Shown here: positions 42,990-51,847 of the stretch, piece after piece
Position numbering within the stretch: the stretch's first letter is position 1
Layout of the letters: every line of letters starts with the position of its first letter
Source: G963665005 sp963665005
Lineage (GTDB): Bacteria > Bacillota > Clostridia > Christensenellales > SZUA-584
NCBI GenBank assembly: GCA_963665005.2
Contig: CAXXTQ010000001.1
Span: forward strand, 2,232,001-2,296,000
Direction of reading: 5' to 3'
DNA length: 64,000 nt
The notes under the pieces: model-generated
Told to the model about the DNA's origin: nothing
Seen by the model: the letters and a program-made list of their open reading frames with translations, nothing else
Database searches by the model: none
Position numbers and translations under genes: made by a program

Positions 42990-45626
42990 TTACTTAGCGT
43001 TTTTCGCTTCAATTGCTGCGTGCGCTGCCGCCAATCTTGCAATGGGAACACGGTAAGGCGAACATGAAACATAATTCAGGCCCAAATCGTTACAGAATTT
43101 TACCGAGCTTGCTTCTCCGCCGTGCTCTCCGCATATTCCAAGCTTGATGTCTTTTCTTGTTTTTCTTCCAAGCTCTGCGGCCATCTGCATAAGTTTGCCG
43201 ACTCCGCACGTATCAATTTTTGCGAACGGGTCAGATTCGAATATCTTCTTATTATAATAATCGTCTAAGAACTTGCCTGCGTCGTCTCTTGAGAAACCAA
43301 ACGTCATCTGCGTCAGATCGTTTGTTCCAAACGAGAAGAATTCAGCTTCTTTTGCTATCTCGTCTGCCGTAAGCGCCGCACGCGGCACCTCTATCATCGT
43401 ACCTACAAGATAATCTATCTTAACATCTTTTTCTTTGAGAACCGTCTCGGCAGTTTTAACTACAATATCTTTAACGTACTTTAACTCTTTTACGTCGCCG
43501 ACAAGCGGTATCATAATCTCCGGCTTTATGACGATTTTCTTTTCTTCCGCTACTTCTACAGCCGCTTCAATTATAGCCCTTGCCTGCATCTCTGCGATTT
43601 CAGGATATGTAACCGCCAGGCGGCATCCCCTGTGTCCGAGCATTGGGTTAAACTCGTGAAGATTGGAAATCGTAAGACGGAGCTCTTCAATCGGTATTAT
43701 CATTTCTTTGGCGAGCTTTTTGATATCGTCTTCTTCCTGCGGCAAAAATTCGTGCAGCGGCGGATCGAGAAGCCTTATCGTAACAGGCAGCTCTCCCATA
43801 ACTTCGTATATTCCTCTGAAATCTTTCTTTTGCATGGGAAGAAGTTTGGCAAGCGCTCTTACTCTTTGTTTCTGTGTTTTCGCAACAATCATTTCTCTCA
43901 TTGCGGGTATTCTGTCTTCATCAAAGAACATATGCTCTGTACGGCAAAGCCCGATACCTTCCGCTCCGAAATGAACTGCCGTAGCCGCGTCTTTGGGCGT
44001 ATCGGCGTTAGTGCGGATTTTCAATTTTCTCGCTTCATCCGCCCATTGCATTAATATTCCAAAATCGCCCGTAAGCTCTGCCTCTTTTGTTGCGATAGCT
44101 TCTCCGTATACATTGCCTGTCGAACCGTCTATTGATATATAATCGCCTTCGTGGAACACCTTTCCATCAGTAGTGCTCATTGTCTTATGTTTTTCTACTA
44201 TCATAATATCGCCGCAGCCCGAAACACAGCATGTGCCTATGCCTCTTGCAACAACTGCCGCATGAGATGTCATTCCGCCTCTTGCGGTAAGTATGCCGTT
44301 TGCGGCGTACATGCCCTCTATATCTTCGGGCGATGTCTCAAGCCTTACAAGTATGACTTGTTCTCCCGATTCAACAGCTTCGGCAGCATCGACGGCCGAG
44401 AAATATATTTTTCCGCACGCAGCGCCCGGCGAAGCGGCAAGACCTGTCGCTATAGGTTCAGCTTTTTTCAAAGCATCAGTATCAAAAGCCGGATGCAAAA
44501 GCGCGTCCAGCTGCTTTGGCTCAACTTTTAGTATAGCCTCTTCTTTTGTAAGCTTTTTCTCGTTTACCAAATCCACCGCAATTTTCAACGCTGCGGCAGC
44601 GGTTCTTTTACCGTTTCTTGTCTGAAGCATAAAAAGCTTGCCTTTTTCAATAGTAAACTCCATATCCTGCATATCACGGTAATGGTTTTCCAGCTTTTCT
44701 GCTATATTAACAAATTGGTTATATACTTCGGGCATTGCGTCTTTAAGCTCGGAAATCATTTTTGGCGTTCTTATTCCGGCAACAACGTCTTCGCCCTGAG
44801 CATTCATCAAAAACTCGCCGTAAAGTAGTTTTTTGCCTGTTGAAGGATCTCTCGTAAAGGCAACTCCCGTTCCCGAATCGTCGCCCATATTTCCGAAAAC
44901 CATTGCCTGCACGTTAACAGCAGTACCCCAGTCGCTCGGAATATCGTTCATGCGGCGGTATACTATAGCTCTTGGATTATCCCAAGACCTGAATACGGCC
45001 TTTACCGCTTCAAGCAACTGCTCTTTCGGATCCTGCGGGAATTCCTGTCCGCGCTCTACGACGTACAGCGCTTTATATCTTAGAACGACAAGCTTCAAAT
45101 CTTCTGTAGTAAGCTCAGTATCATGCTTAACTCCGCGTTCCTTTTTAATATCATCGAGAATCTCCTCGAATTTCGCTTTGGAAATACCCATAACAACATC
45201 AGAAAACATTTGTATGAATCTTCTGTAGCTGTCATAAGCAAAACGTTCATTGCCCGTCAGCTTTGCTACGCCCTTTACAGATACGTCGTTTAATCCAAGG
45301 TTTAATATAGTATCCATCATTCCGGGCATAGATACGCGCGCGCCCGAACGAACAGAAACTAAAAGCGGATTTTCAGGATCTCCGAATTTCTTTTCATTTA
45401 TTTTTTCTGTTTCTTCAAGAGCTTTATAGAACTGTTCCAAAATATCATCCGCGATGATTTCGCCGTCATCATAATAACGGATACACGCTTCGGTCGAAAC
45501 AGTAAAACCCTGCGGTACCGGCAGCCCGAGGCTTGTCATTTCCGCAAGATTTGCTCCTTTTCCGCCAAGCAGGTTTTTCATTGAAGCGTTTGCTTCACTA
45601 AATAGGTAAACATACTTTTTTGCCAT
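42990..45626 (-). CDS. ppdK: Pyruvate phosphate dikinase
   Basis: 878 residues, the normal length. Nucleotide-binding N-terminal domain (1 to about 340; GGKGANLAEM, VSVRSGARVSMPGMMDT), swivelling phosphohistidine domain with GGMTSHAAVVARG (about 447-460, catalytic His) and C-terminal TIM-barrel PEP/pyruvate domain (about 520-875; GTNDLTQMTFGFSRDDAG, GICGEHGG with the catalytic Cys). It interconverts pyruvate, ATP and Pi with PEP, AMP and PPi, and is central to PPi-linked glycolysis or gluconeogenesis in anaerobes. AAGGAG precedes ATG 45626. Monocistronic. Confidence 0.97.
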   Translation of the reverse strand: MAKKYVYLFSEANASMKNLLGGKGANLAEMTSLGLPVPQGFTVSTEACIRYYDDGEIIADDILEQFYKALEETEKINEKKFGDPENPLLVSVRSGARVSMPGMMDTILNLGLNDVSVKGVAKLTGNERFAYDSYRRFIQMFSDVVMGISKAKFEEILDDIKKERGVKHDTELTTEDLKLVVLRYKALYVVERGQEFPQDPKEQLLEAVKAVFRSWDNPRAIVYRRMNDIPSDWGTAVNVQAMVFGNMGDDSGTGVAFTRDPSTGKKLLYGEFLMNAQGEDVVAGIRTPKMISELKDAMPEVYNQFVNIAEKLENHYRDMQDMEFTIEKGKLFMLQTRNGKRTAAAALKIAVDLVNEKKLTKEEAILKVEPKQLDALLHPAFDTDALKKAEPIATGLAASPGAACGKIYFSAVDAAEAVESGEQVILVRLETSPEDIEGMYAANGILTARGGMTSHAAVVARGIGTCCVSGCGDIMIVEKHKTMSTTDGKVFHEGDYISIDGSTGNVYGEAIATKEAELTGDFGILMQWADEARKLKIRTNADTPKDAATAVHFGAEGIGLCRTEHMFFDEDRIPAMREMIVAKTQKQRVRALAKLLPMQKKDFRGIYEVMGELPVTIRLLDPPLHEFLPQEEDDIKKLAKEMIIPIEELRLTISNLHEFNPMLGHRGCRLAVTYPEIAEMQARAIIEAAVEVAEEKKIVIKPEIMIPLVGDVKELKYVKDIVVKTAETVLKEKDVKIDYLVGTMIEVPRAALTADEIAKEAEFFSFGTNDLTQMTFGFSRDDAGKFLDDYYNKKIFESDPFAKIDTCGVGKLMQMAAELGRKTRKDIKLGICGEHGGEASSVKFCNDLGLNYVSCSPYRVPIARLAAAHAAIEAKNAK

Positions 45627-45702
45627 TTATTTGCTTCTCCTTAAAAAATTATTATATATTTTTACGGCTGTAAACCGCTAATGCCAAAAAACTCGCCAAA
45701 AA

Positions 45703-45731
45703 ATTATACACCATTTTGCCGAGTTGCACAA
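45703..45731 (-). promoter_or_regulatory. Promoter of ppdK
   Basis: On the minus strand TTGTGC (45726-45731), 17 nt, TATAAT (45703-45708). The -35 is weak. The leader is about 70 nt. An 18-bp tandem repeat lies just upstream. Confidence 0.55.
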
Positions 45732-45744
45732 TGTTAAATACAAT

Positions 45745-45780
45745 ATTGTTCATCTGAGCTTTATTGTTCATCTGAGCTTT
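45745..45780. repeat. Perfect 18-bp tandem direct repeat upstream of ppdK
   Basis: ATTGTTCATCTGAGCTTT occurs twice head to tail at 45745-45762 and 45763-45780, 14 nt upstream of the ppdK -35. It could bind a regulator or be a replication-slippage product. Confidence 0.8.
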
Positions 45781-45827
45781 GTTTGCGTTTTTGCAAATTA
45801 TCCGGGGAATTATTATTTACATTAGAA

Positions 45828-45867
45828 AAAGCATATGTAAATTATAAAATTATTTTACATATGCTTT
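45828..45867 (-). terminator. Terminator overlapping the end of the tyrosine recombinase gene
   Basis: On the minus strand AAAGCATATGTAAA pairs perfectly (14 bp) with TTTACATATGCTTT, followed by two more T. The 5' arm contains the last codons (Lys-Ala-Tyr-Val-Lys) and the stop region, so coding and termination signals overlap. Confidence 0.65.
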
Positions 45868-46674
45868 AGTCGTCGCTATATCAGAATGCCCGAGTATATC
45901 TTTTAGTATCTCTATATCATTTTTTTCGTTTGCATGATGGCACGCGAAACTTCTTCGAATAGCTTCGGGAGTAACTCCTGTAATCTCAGCTTTTTTTGAG
46001 TACCTCTTGATAATCTTCCAAAATCCTTGCCTTGACAATTTTTCACCGTAAGAATTTAAGAAAAAATAATCACTAGGTTTATCGGCGGCTATAACAGGGC
46101 GTGCATCATCATAATATTTTTTAAGATGCCCGCATAATTCTTTACACAATTCTATTTTTGTTTCCTGCCCGCGCCTGTTTATAAATAGAACATTGCCGTC
46201 AAAACAAATGCAGTTAATATCAAGGCCTACAAGTTCGCTTACCTTTATTCCGGTAGCACAGATAAGCTCAAGCATCGCTTTGTCTCTTATACCGATCGCA
46301 GTTGTATTTCGCGGTGCAGACAACAGCTTAGAAATTTCTTCTTTTGAAAGAACTTTGGGTTTTTCTTTAATCGTTTTCTCAAGCTTTATACCAACAACAG
46401 GATTCTCATTGTCAAAGCCGTGCTCTTTTAAATAATCGAACAGCTTTTTTAAAGATGCTATCTTGCGCTGTACGCTTACTACCGCCTGCCCTTTTTGTAA
46501 AAGGCTGTTACAATATTCATCGATATCTTTCTTGGTGACGTTTAATACTTCATCAATATTGCTTTCTCTCAAGTATTCGCAAAACTTTGTTGCATCGCGC
46601 ATATATGAATCAATAGTAATTTCGGTTATTTTCAGTTGTGCCAGATAATCTTTAAAACTAAGCTTGCTATACAA
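45850..46674 (-). CDS. XerC/D-like tyrosine recombinase with substituted catalytic residues
   Basis: 274 residues. SAM-like N-terminal core-binding domain (about 5-95) and phage-integrase catalytic domain (about 108-274). Aligning by motif to XerD: Arg I position is Lys144 (TGIKVSELVG instead of TGLRVSEL); the beta-hairpin Lys becomes Arg (INRRGQETK); His I becomes Glu237 (TPEAIRRSF instead of SPHxLRH); Arg II (Arg240), His263 (LGHSD) and Tyr272 remain. The protein ends two residues after the Tyr and lacks the C-terminal helix that XerC/D use for partner contact. It is therefore probably inactive or altered as a recombinase. TTG start. It lies 20 nt after spoIIM, where B. subtilis also has xerD not far downstream, so it may be a paralogue of that gene. 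Confidence 0.85.
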   Translation of the reverse strand: MYSKLSFKDYLAQLKITEITIDSYMRDATKFCEYLRESNIDEVLNVTKKDIDEYCNSLLQKGQAVVSVQRKIASLKKLFDYLKEHGFDNENPVVGIKLEKTIKEKPKVLSKEEISKLLSAPRNTTAIGIRDKAMLELICATGIKVSELVGLDINCICFDGNVLFINRRGQETKIELCKELCGHLKKYYDDARPVIAADKPSDYFFLNSYGEKLSRQGFWKIIKRYSKKAEITGVTPEAIRRSFACHHANEKNDIEILKDILGHSDIATTKAYVK

Positions 46675-46694
46675 TATTGCTCACCAACTTATTA

Positions 46695-47315
46695 TCATAT
46701 TAGTTTAGTAAGTGCCGGAATCAGCAAGGTTTCAAAACCTATACCAAGCATAAAAATTAGATATACTTTCCCTATTTTTATTAGATGCGGCCTCGAATAT
46801 AAAAGCCTGTCTTTATTTGTTTTGGGAATTTTTCTGTTTTTGAAAACTTTTATTGAGTTGTTTATGCACATAACACCTGCCTTGCATAAACAAGGCAGTA
46901 ATATCAAGTTTGGTAAAAAAGTGCAAAAAACGATTGCCCAGAAACCACCTGAAATAAAACCTAAAGACAGAACACCTACTGTAAATCCAACACAAAACCC
47001 TTTGATTACCAACATAATTGGGACAACCAGTATGCCGATAGCCGCAAAAGAGAACATTGTTATTATCGCAAATACTACGGTATTTTGCAAGAAAGAATTA
47101 AAAATTATGCTAAAATAATCTAATGATTTGTATTTTATGGCAATAAACAGCATGTTTATATATTCCGACAGCTCACTTTTTGCGCCCTGTTTCATATTTC
47201 CGAGAGTAAATGTGCCTGCTGTTATACCTATAATAAGAAAAAAAACAAGCACCAGATACTGCACTTTATTATCCATCACGTCAGAAAAAAAACGCATTTT
47301 TAGTTTTTCTAACAA
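46695..47315 (-). CDS. spoIIM: Stage II sporulation protein M
   Basis: About 206 residues, with about five transmembrane segments; the pattern NMLFIAIKYK, FSIIFNSFLQNT and ISGGFWAIV is SpoIIM-like. SpoIIM works with SpoIID and SpoIIP in the DMP machine that hydrolyses septal peptidoglycan during engulfment. The frame opens with GTG 47321, but the GGAGG site is better placed for TTG 47315. A weak sigma-E-like element (GCATAAC, 14 nt, CATATC) is visible upstream, consistent with mother-cell expression known in Bacillus. It follows spo0A on the same strand. Confidence 0.88.
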   Translation of the reverse strand: MLEKLKMRFFSDVMDNKVQYLVLVFFLIIGITAGTFTLGNMKQGAKSELSEYINMLFIAIKYKSLDYFSIIFNSFLQNTVVFAIITMFSFAAIGILVVPIMLVIKGFCVGFTVGVLSLGFISGGFWAIVFCTFLPNLILLPCLCKAGVMCINNSIKVFKNRKIPKTNKDRLLYSRPHLIKIGKVYLIFMLGIGFETLLIPALTKLI

Positions 47316-47395
47316 TGGCACCGCCTCCGCACAATCTTCGTATAGAATAGATATGCTTTTCAGGCGGTGGTTATGCTAATGAATAAACGTACCAA

Positions 47396-48172
47396 CTAAT
47401 CTATATATTTTAATTCTGTGTTTAATTTATCAGCAAACATAGCAATAAATTCGCCGTTTGTAGGCTTGCCCTTGGTATCAAGAATAGTATATCCGAAAAA
47501 TTCCTCCAGTACATTTATGTTGCCTCGGTTCCATGCGGCCTCTATCGCATGGCGCATTGCGCGTTCTACTCTTTGCGGCGTTGTCTTATATTTTTTTGCT
47601 ACCTCTGAATAAAGGCCGGTCGTTAGATGGTTCATCATTTGTTCATCTTCATGCACTAAGAGTATAGCTTCTCTTAAATAATGATATCCTTTAACATTTG
47701 CTGTTATTCCGACTGTCTTTATATTTCTCGTAACAAGTTCACTCGGATCAGCGCGGCGGTTTTCGCGAGAAAACTGGCCATGCCGGTTATCAAACTGCAT
47801 AATTTCCAAAATTCGTTTTATAAATACTTGTTTGTCAAAAGGCTTTAAAAAAATATAGTCAACATTAAAACTGTCTGCTTTATCAAGCACAAAATCTATA
47901 CTTATAGCAGACATCATTACTATTTTTGTTTTTGCATTATATCCGTTTTTGTGTAACTCTTCTAAAACCGCAAAGCCGTCATAAACAGGCATTATCAAAT
48001 CTATTATCAGCAAATCGGGCTTTTTATCCATCGTCAGTTCATAAGCCTGCCTTCCGTCATAAGCATAATCTTCAATATAAAATCTGTCCGTCTCATCCAA
48101 AAAGTCAGTTAATAATCTTAGATAATCTCTGTTACTGTCGGCAAGAATTGTCGTGTATTTTTCTTTCTCCAT
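47396..48172 (-). CDS. spo0A: Sporulation transcription factor Spo0A
   Basis: 258 residues. Receiver domain 1-125 (ILADSNRD acidic pocket, phosphoacceptor in LLIIDLIMPVYDG, MMSAIS, LKPFD) and the Spo0A C-terminal DNA-binding domain (about 150-258) with TPQRVERAMRHAIEAAW, the recognition helix region. It is the master regulator of sporulation entry, activated by phosphorylation. The ribosome binding site is AAAGGAA. It follows spoIVB, as in Bacillus and clostridia. Confidence 0.97.
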   Translation of the reverse strand: MEKEKYTTILADSNRDYLRLLTDFLDETDRFYIEDYAYDGRQAYELTMDKKPDLLIIDLIMPVYDGFAVLEELHKNGYNAKTKIVMMSAISIDFVLDKADSFNVDYIFLKPFDKQVFIKRILEIMQFDNRHGQFSRENRRADPSELVTRNIKTVGITANVKGYHYLREAILLVHEDEQMMNHLTTGLYSEVAKKYKTTPQRVERAMRHAIEAAWNRGNINVLEEFFGYTILDTKGKPTNGEFIAMFADKLNTELKYID

Positions 48173-48220
48173 TATTCCATATTTCCTTTAGTATAAATAA
48201 ATGGTGTGATAAACATCTAT

Positions 48221-48247
48221 ATTCAACAAGTTTTATGTAAAACCTTT
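48221..48247 (-). promoter_or_regulatory. Sigma-H-like promoter of spo0A
   Basis: On the minus strand AAAGGTTTT (48239-48247), 11 nt, GTTGAAT (48221-48227). The sigma-H consensus is RnAGGAwWW, 11-12 nt, RnnGAAT, so only one position deviates. spo0A in Bacillus is driven by sigma-H, which fits. Confidence 0.65.
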
Positions 48248-48309
48248 ATAAAAAAGAAAAAATCCCATAATTAGTTAACATTTTACACTTTTCAACATTT
48301 ATAGTTTTT

Positions 48310-49572
48310 CTAATACATCTGGTCTAACATCCAGTCAATGTACAATCCGTATCCTTTTGTCGGGTTATTTACGAACACGTGCGTTACAACTCCCACCATT
48401 TTCCCGTCTTGTATTATCGGGCTTCCGCTCATGCCCTGTACAATACCTCCTGTTTTTTCCAAGAGTTCTTTATCTGTAATTTTTATCACAAGGCCCTTTT
48501 GGCTTATAGTGTTTTGCTCGTTTACTTTTAAAATCTCACATTCAAATTTTTTTACGCCTTCATGGTCTACTGTGGCGAGTATATATGCGCTGCCGACGGT
48601 AATTTCGTCTCTTCGTGCAATGGGTACCGGATCGGAAAAGGCAGATAAATCGATGTCGTCATAAAGCTCGCCGAATATTCCGTATTCCGTGTTTTTTTGT
48701 ATCTTGCCCATATTTCCCGAAGAGCTTGAAAAATACCCCTTTATCTCGCCCGGGACTCCGCTTTCGCCTTTGTTGACCTGAATAATCTCAGAAAAATATA
48801 TGTCGCCTTCTTTTACACTCAGCACGCTGCCTGTATCAAGGTCGCAGATAGCGTGCCCGAGCCCGCCGAACAATCTTCCGTCCTGCATGATAAACGTCAG
48901 TGTACCCACACCGGCCGTGCTGTCGCGAACCCAAACACCCAGCCTTTTTCTTCCGTCCGAATAATCTACTATAGGAGTAACACTTAAATTAAGCTTTCTG
49001 CCGTTTCTGTCGACAACGATATCAAATTTTTCATCTATGCTGTCTATTATCTTTGTGACATGATCTGCGTTTTGAATTTGAGTTTTATTTATGCTCAAAA
49101 TAACATCGCCAGGAAGCATACCGGCGTCTCTGGCGGGGTTTACGATTTCGCCGTTCTCGAGCTCTACGCCCGTTATTCCGACCACAAGCGCCCCTTTTGT
49201 ATACAAAGTAACGCCTATGCTCTGACCCCCCGGGATTACCATTATCTCGTCGCTTACGTTAACTTTTACATTTTTTACGGGCAGCCCGAAAAGTGACAGC
49301 TCTATAACGGCATCGCCGCTGTTTATTGTATCTATAACAAGAGGGCTCTGCATTGAAAGAGCCTCGCTAAGCGTTTCGCCAGAAATACTGACAACACCCG
49401 TCGCATGCAGATCCGCTTTTACGGGCAGCCCGAGGTCTATAGTTTTTGACGAACCCTTTTGTATATATATTTCTTTCGGTATATTTGAATAATTCTTAAC
49501 CGCAGGCAGGAAATAAAGCACGCAAAGCGCAAACACGAACAAAATACCTAATATTTTTACCAGTTTTTTCAA
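48310..49572 (-). CDS. spoIVB: SpoIVB peptidase
   Basis: 420 residues. N-terminal membrane anchor (5-24), PDZ domain (about 110-205; GITGVELENGEIVNPA, MLPGDVILSINK) and S55 serine peptidase domain (about 215-420), with His in LGHAICDLDTG (about 240) and the nucleophile Ser in QGMSGSPII (about 383). SpoIVB is secreted from the forespore into the intermembrane space and cleaves SpoIVFA, triggering SpoIVFB to process pro-sigma-K. TTG start at 49572 behind GGAGGTG. That ribosome binding site is the 3' arm of a terminator-like hairpin. Confidence 0.95.
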   Translation of the reverse strand: MKKLVKILGILFVFALCVLYFLPAVKNYSNIPKEIYIQKGSSKTIDLGLPVKADLHATGVVSISGETLSEALSMQSPLVIDTINSGDAVIELSLFGLPVKNVKVNVSDEIMVIPGGQSIGVTLYTKGALVVGITGVELENGEIVNPARDAGMLPGDVILSINKTQIQNADHVTKIIDSIDEKFDIVVDRNGRKLNLSVTPIVDYSDGRKRLGVWVRDSTAGVGTLTFIMQDGRLFGGLGHAICDLDTGSVLSVKEGDIYFSEIIQVNKGESGVPGEIKGYFSSSSGNMGKIQKNTEYGIFGELYDDIDLSAFSDPVPIARRDEITVGSAYILATVDHEGVKKFECEILKVNEQNTISQKGLVIKITDKELLEKTGGIVQGMSGSPIIQDGKMVGVVTHVFVNNPTKGYGLYIDWMLDQMY

Positions 49573-49576
49573 AAAA

Positions 49577-49620
49577 CACCTCCGCAGACAATAGATTCTA
49601 TATTATTGTCTTTAGAGGTG
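49577..49620 (-). terminator. Terminator-like hairpin that contains the spoIVB ribosome binding site
   Basis: On the minus strand CACCTC (49615-49620) pairs with GAGGTG (49577-49582), and AGACAATA (49604-49611) with TATTGTCT (49586-49593), followed by T6 and the TTG start. It can end the recN transcript and also occlude the spoIVB ribosome binding site. Confidence 0.7.
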
Positions 49621-49657
49621 CGCTTATTTATACTTTGTAATATTCATCAATATTTGA

Positions 49658-51346
49658 TTATATTGTCGTTTTTGTTTCTTTCGCGCTTTGAAGCATTTGC
49701 TTAGCATGCTGCTTCGTGACGCTTGAATCTCCGCCGGCAAGCCTTGCTATCTCTTCTATTCTCTGCTCTTCGTCCAGCAGCTTTAAATGTGTCTTCGTGC
49801 TGTTTTGCCCGCTTTGCTTGAGTATAAGAAAATGCCTGTCCGCCATGCTCGCTATCTGCGGAAGATGCGTTACGCAGATAATCTGGCGGCCGGCAGAAAT
49901 GTTGCCTAGCTTTTGTGCAACCACATGCGCTATTCTTCCGCTTATGCCCGTATCTATCTCATCGAATATCATTGTCGGCACACCGTCTTTATCTGCGGCA
50001 ATATTTTTCAGCGCGAGCATTATACGCGAAACCTCGCCGCCCGATACTATTTTGCGAAGCGGCTTTTGAGGCTCTCCGCGGTTGGTAGATATAAAAAACT
50101 CCACGTCGTCTATGCCGTTTGCCCCAAATACGCATTCGTCAATGCTTTTGATATCAGCAAACCTTACGCCAAAACTCGCCGATGCCATGCCGAGGTCGCA
50201 AAGCTGCTGCATTACCTTGCTCTCGAATATTTTTGCCGTTTGCCTTCTTATCTGAGATAACTGCAACGATTTTTCATACAAATCCGCTTTTAGGCTCTGC
50301 TCTTTTTGTGTAAGTTCTTTTACAAGCTTTTCGCTGTCTATAAGGTCGGCTAGCTCCTGCTTAGCGTTTTTTATAAACGCGCCGTCTATGCAGGCATCCT
50401 GATACTTCCTGTTAAGGCCAAAGATAAACGCAAGCCTGTCTTGTATCTCTTCTAAGGCATCGGCGTCAAAAAAACTCATATCCATCTGCTGCCTTATATC
50501 GGATGCGATTTCTTCGAGCGCATAATATGCCTCGTCCGCTCTTTGCCCGATATCGGCATAAGTTTCATCGATGTCATCTATCGTTTTCATTCGGCCGCTT
50601 ATTTGTTTTAAAGACGCAAGTATGTTAAACGGCTCTGCCAAATACAAAGATTCATAGCATTCGTTTAGCACATCCATTATCTTTTCCTGGGCGTCCATCT
50701 TTTTTTTCTGCTGGAAAAGCTCTTCCTCTTCACCGTTTGTTATGTTTGCTTTTTCTATTTCGTCTATCTGGAACTGCAGAATGTCTATTCTTCGTTCTCT
50801 GTCTCCGTCGTTTCCGAAAAGAGACTGAAGCCTTTTTTTAACTGAAGAATATTGCTTGTAAGCATTTGCCGTATCCGCCTTTGCTTCGCCGATTTTCTCT
50901 TCAAAACCGTCAAGCATAACAATATGCTGTTTTTCGTTCAGCAAAGACTGGTGCTCGTGCTGCCCGTGAATATCAACAAGCTGGTCGCTTACCGATTTTA
51001 GCAATGCGAGCGTTACGAGAGTACCGTTTATTCTGCATACGTTTTTGCCCGAAGCGCTGAGCTCTCTGCTTAAAACAAGCTCCGGTTCGCATTCTATCTC
51101 CTGTTCGCTCAAAATATCATTTACGCTTTGTTTTATATCCGTAAACCAAGCTTCAACTGACGCTTTTTGTGCGCCAGTACGTATAAGCTCTCTGTCTGCG
51201 CGCTCGCCGAGCGCAAGATTAACAGAATCTACAATAATAGACTTGCCGGCGCCCGTTTCTCCGGTCAAAACATTCATGCCGTCAGACAAATCTACCTGCA
51301 GCTCTTTTATAAGCGCTATATTCTTTATTACGAGTTTGTTTAACAT
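49658..51346 (-). CDS. recN: DNA repair protein RecN
   Basis: 562 residues. SMC-like: Walker A GETGAGKSIIVD near residue 31, long coiled coil (about 150-350), ABC signature ASGGEVSRIMLALK-like VSGGEVSRIM and Walker B TMIFDEIDTGISG. It acts early in double-strand break repair. It is 27 nt after argR in the OLE-oapA-tlyA-ppnK-argR-recN cluster. Length and motifs are normal. Confidence 0.96.
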   Translation of the reverse strand: MLNKLVIKNIALIKELQVDLSDGMNVLTGETGAGKSIIVDSVNLALGERADRELIRTGAQKASVEAWFTDIKQSVNDILSEQEIECEPELVLSRELSASGKNVCRINGTLVTLALLKSVSDQLVDIHGQHEHQSLLNEKQHIVMLDGFEEKIGEAKADTANAYKQYSSVKKRLQSLFGNDGDRERRIDILQFQIDEIEKANITNGEEEELFQQKKKMDAQEKIMDVLNECYESLYLAEPFNILASLKQISGRMKTIDDIDETYADIGQRADEAYYALEEIASDIRQQMDMSFFDADALEEIQDRLAFIFGLNRKYQDACIDGAFIKNAKQELADLIDSEKLVKELTQKEQSLKADLYEKSLQLSQIRRQTAKIFESKVMQQLCDLGMASASFGVRFADIKSIDECVFGANGIDDVEFFISTNRGEPQKPLRKIVSGGEVSRIMLALKNIAADKDGVPTMIFDEIDTGISGRIAHVVAQKLGNISAGRQIICVTHLPQIASMADRHFLILKQSGQNSTKTHLKLLDEEQRIEEIARLAGGDSSVTKQHAKQMLQSAKETKTTI

Positions 51347-51373
51347 ATAAAGTTATACCTGAAAAATATAAAA

Positions 51374-51832
51374 TTATTTCTTTGATTTTAACATTCTATT
51401 GAGTTCTTCAACGACGCCCGCCTGCATGCCTTCTTTTTTCACGGCCACAAAAATGGTGTTATCGCCCGCAATAGTCCCCGCAATGGCATCAAGCTCTAAC
51501 TCGTCAACAGCTTCCGCCGCCGCTGCGGCGCTGCCCGTCATTGTACGTATCACAACAAGAGAAGCCGCGCTCTGTACCGAAACGACAGTATCTCGAAAGA
51601 CACGTTTAAAAACATCTATCTTTCCGAGCGTTTCTTTGCCGGAAGCCGCATATTTATATTCGCCGCTTTCCGATTGAACTTTTATCAGTTTCAGCTCTTT
51701 AATATCACGCGAAATAGTCGCCTGAGTAACCTCAAACCCTTTTTCTTTGAGCATGACCGAAAGCTCGTCCTGTGTTTCGATGTCGAAAGATTCGATCATC
51801 TCTAAGATCATGTTGTGTCTTCCCTCTTTCAT
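51374..51832 (-). CDS. argR: Arginine repressor ArgR
   Basis: 152 residues. N-terminal winged helix (about 5-72; FEVTQATISRDIKELKL, recognition helix) and C-terminal oligomerisation/arginine-binding domain (about 83-150), including the GTIAGDNTIFVA motif with the Asp that contacts arginine. It controls arginine synthesis and catabolism. ATG 51832 behind AAGGAAGG. Gene order ppnK-argR-recN is typical for Firmicutes. Confidence 0.95.
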   Translation of the reverse strand: MKEGRHNMILEMIESFDIETQDELSVMLKEKGFEVTQATISRDIKELKLIKVQSESGEYKYAASGKETLGKIDVFKRVFRDTVVSVQSAASLVVIRTMTGSAAAAAEAVDELELDAIAGTIAGDNTIFVAVKKEGMQAGVVEELNRMLKSKK

Positions 51833-51847
51833 CAGAACCCTTCCTTC

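Noticed and set aside
45850..46674. Phage or integrative element integrase with att site
   Set aside because: No phage or conjugation genes, no tRNA target, and the catalytic residues are substituted; the neighbours are sporulation genes.
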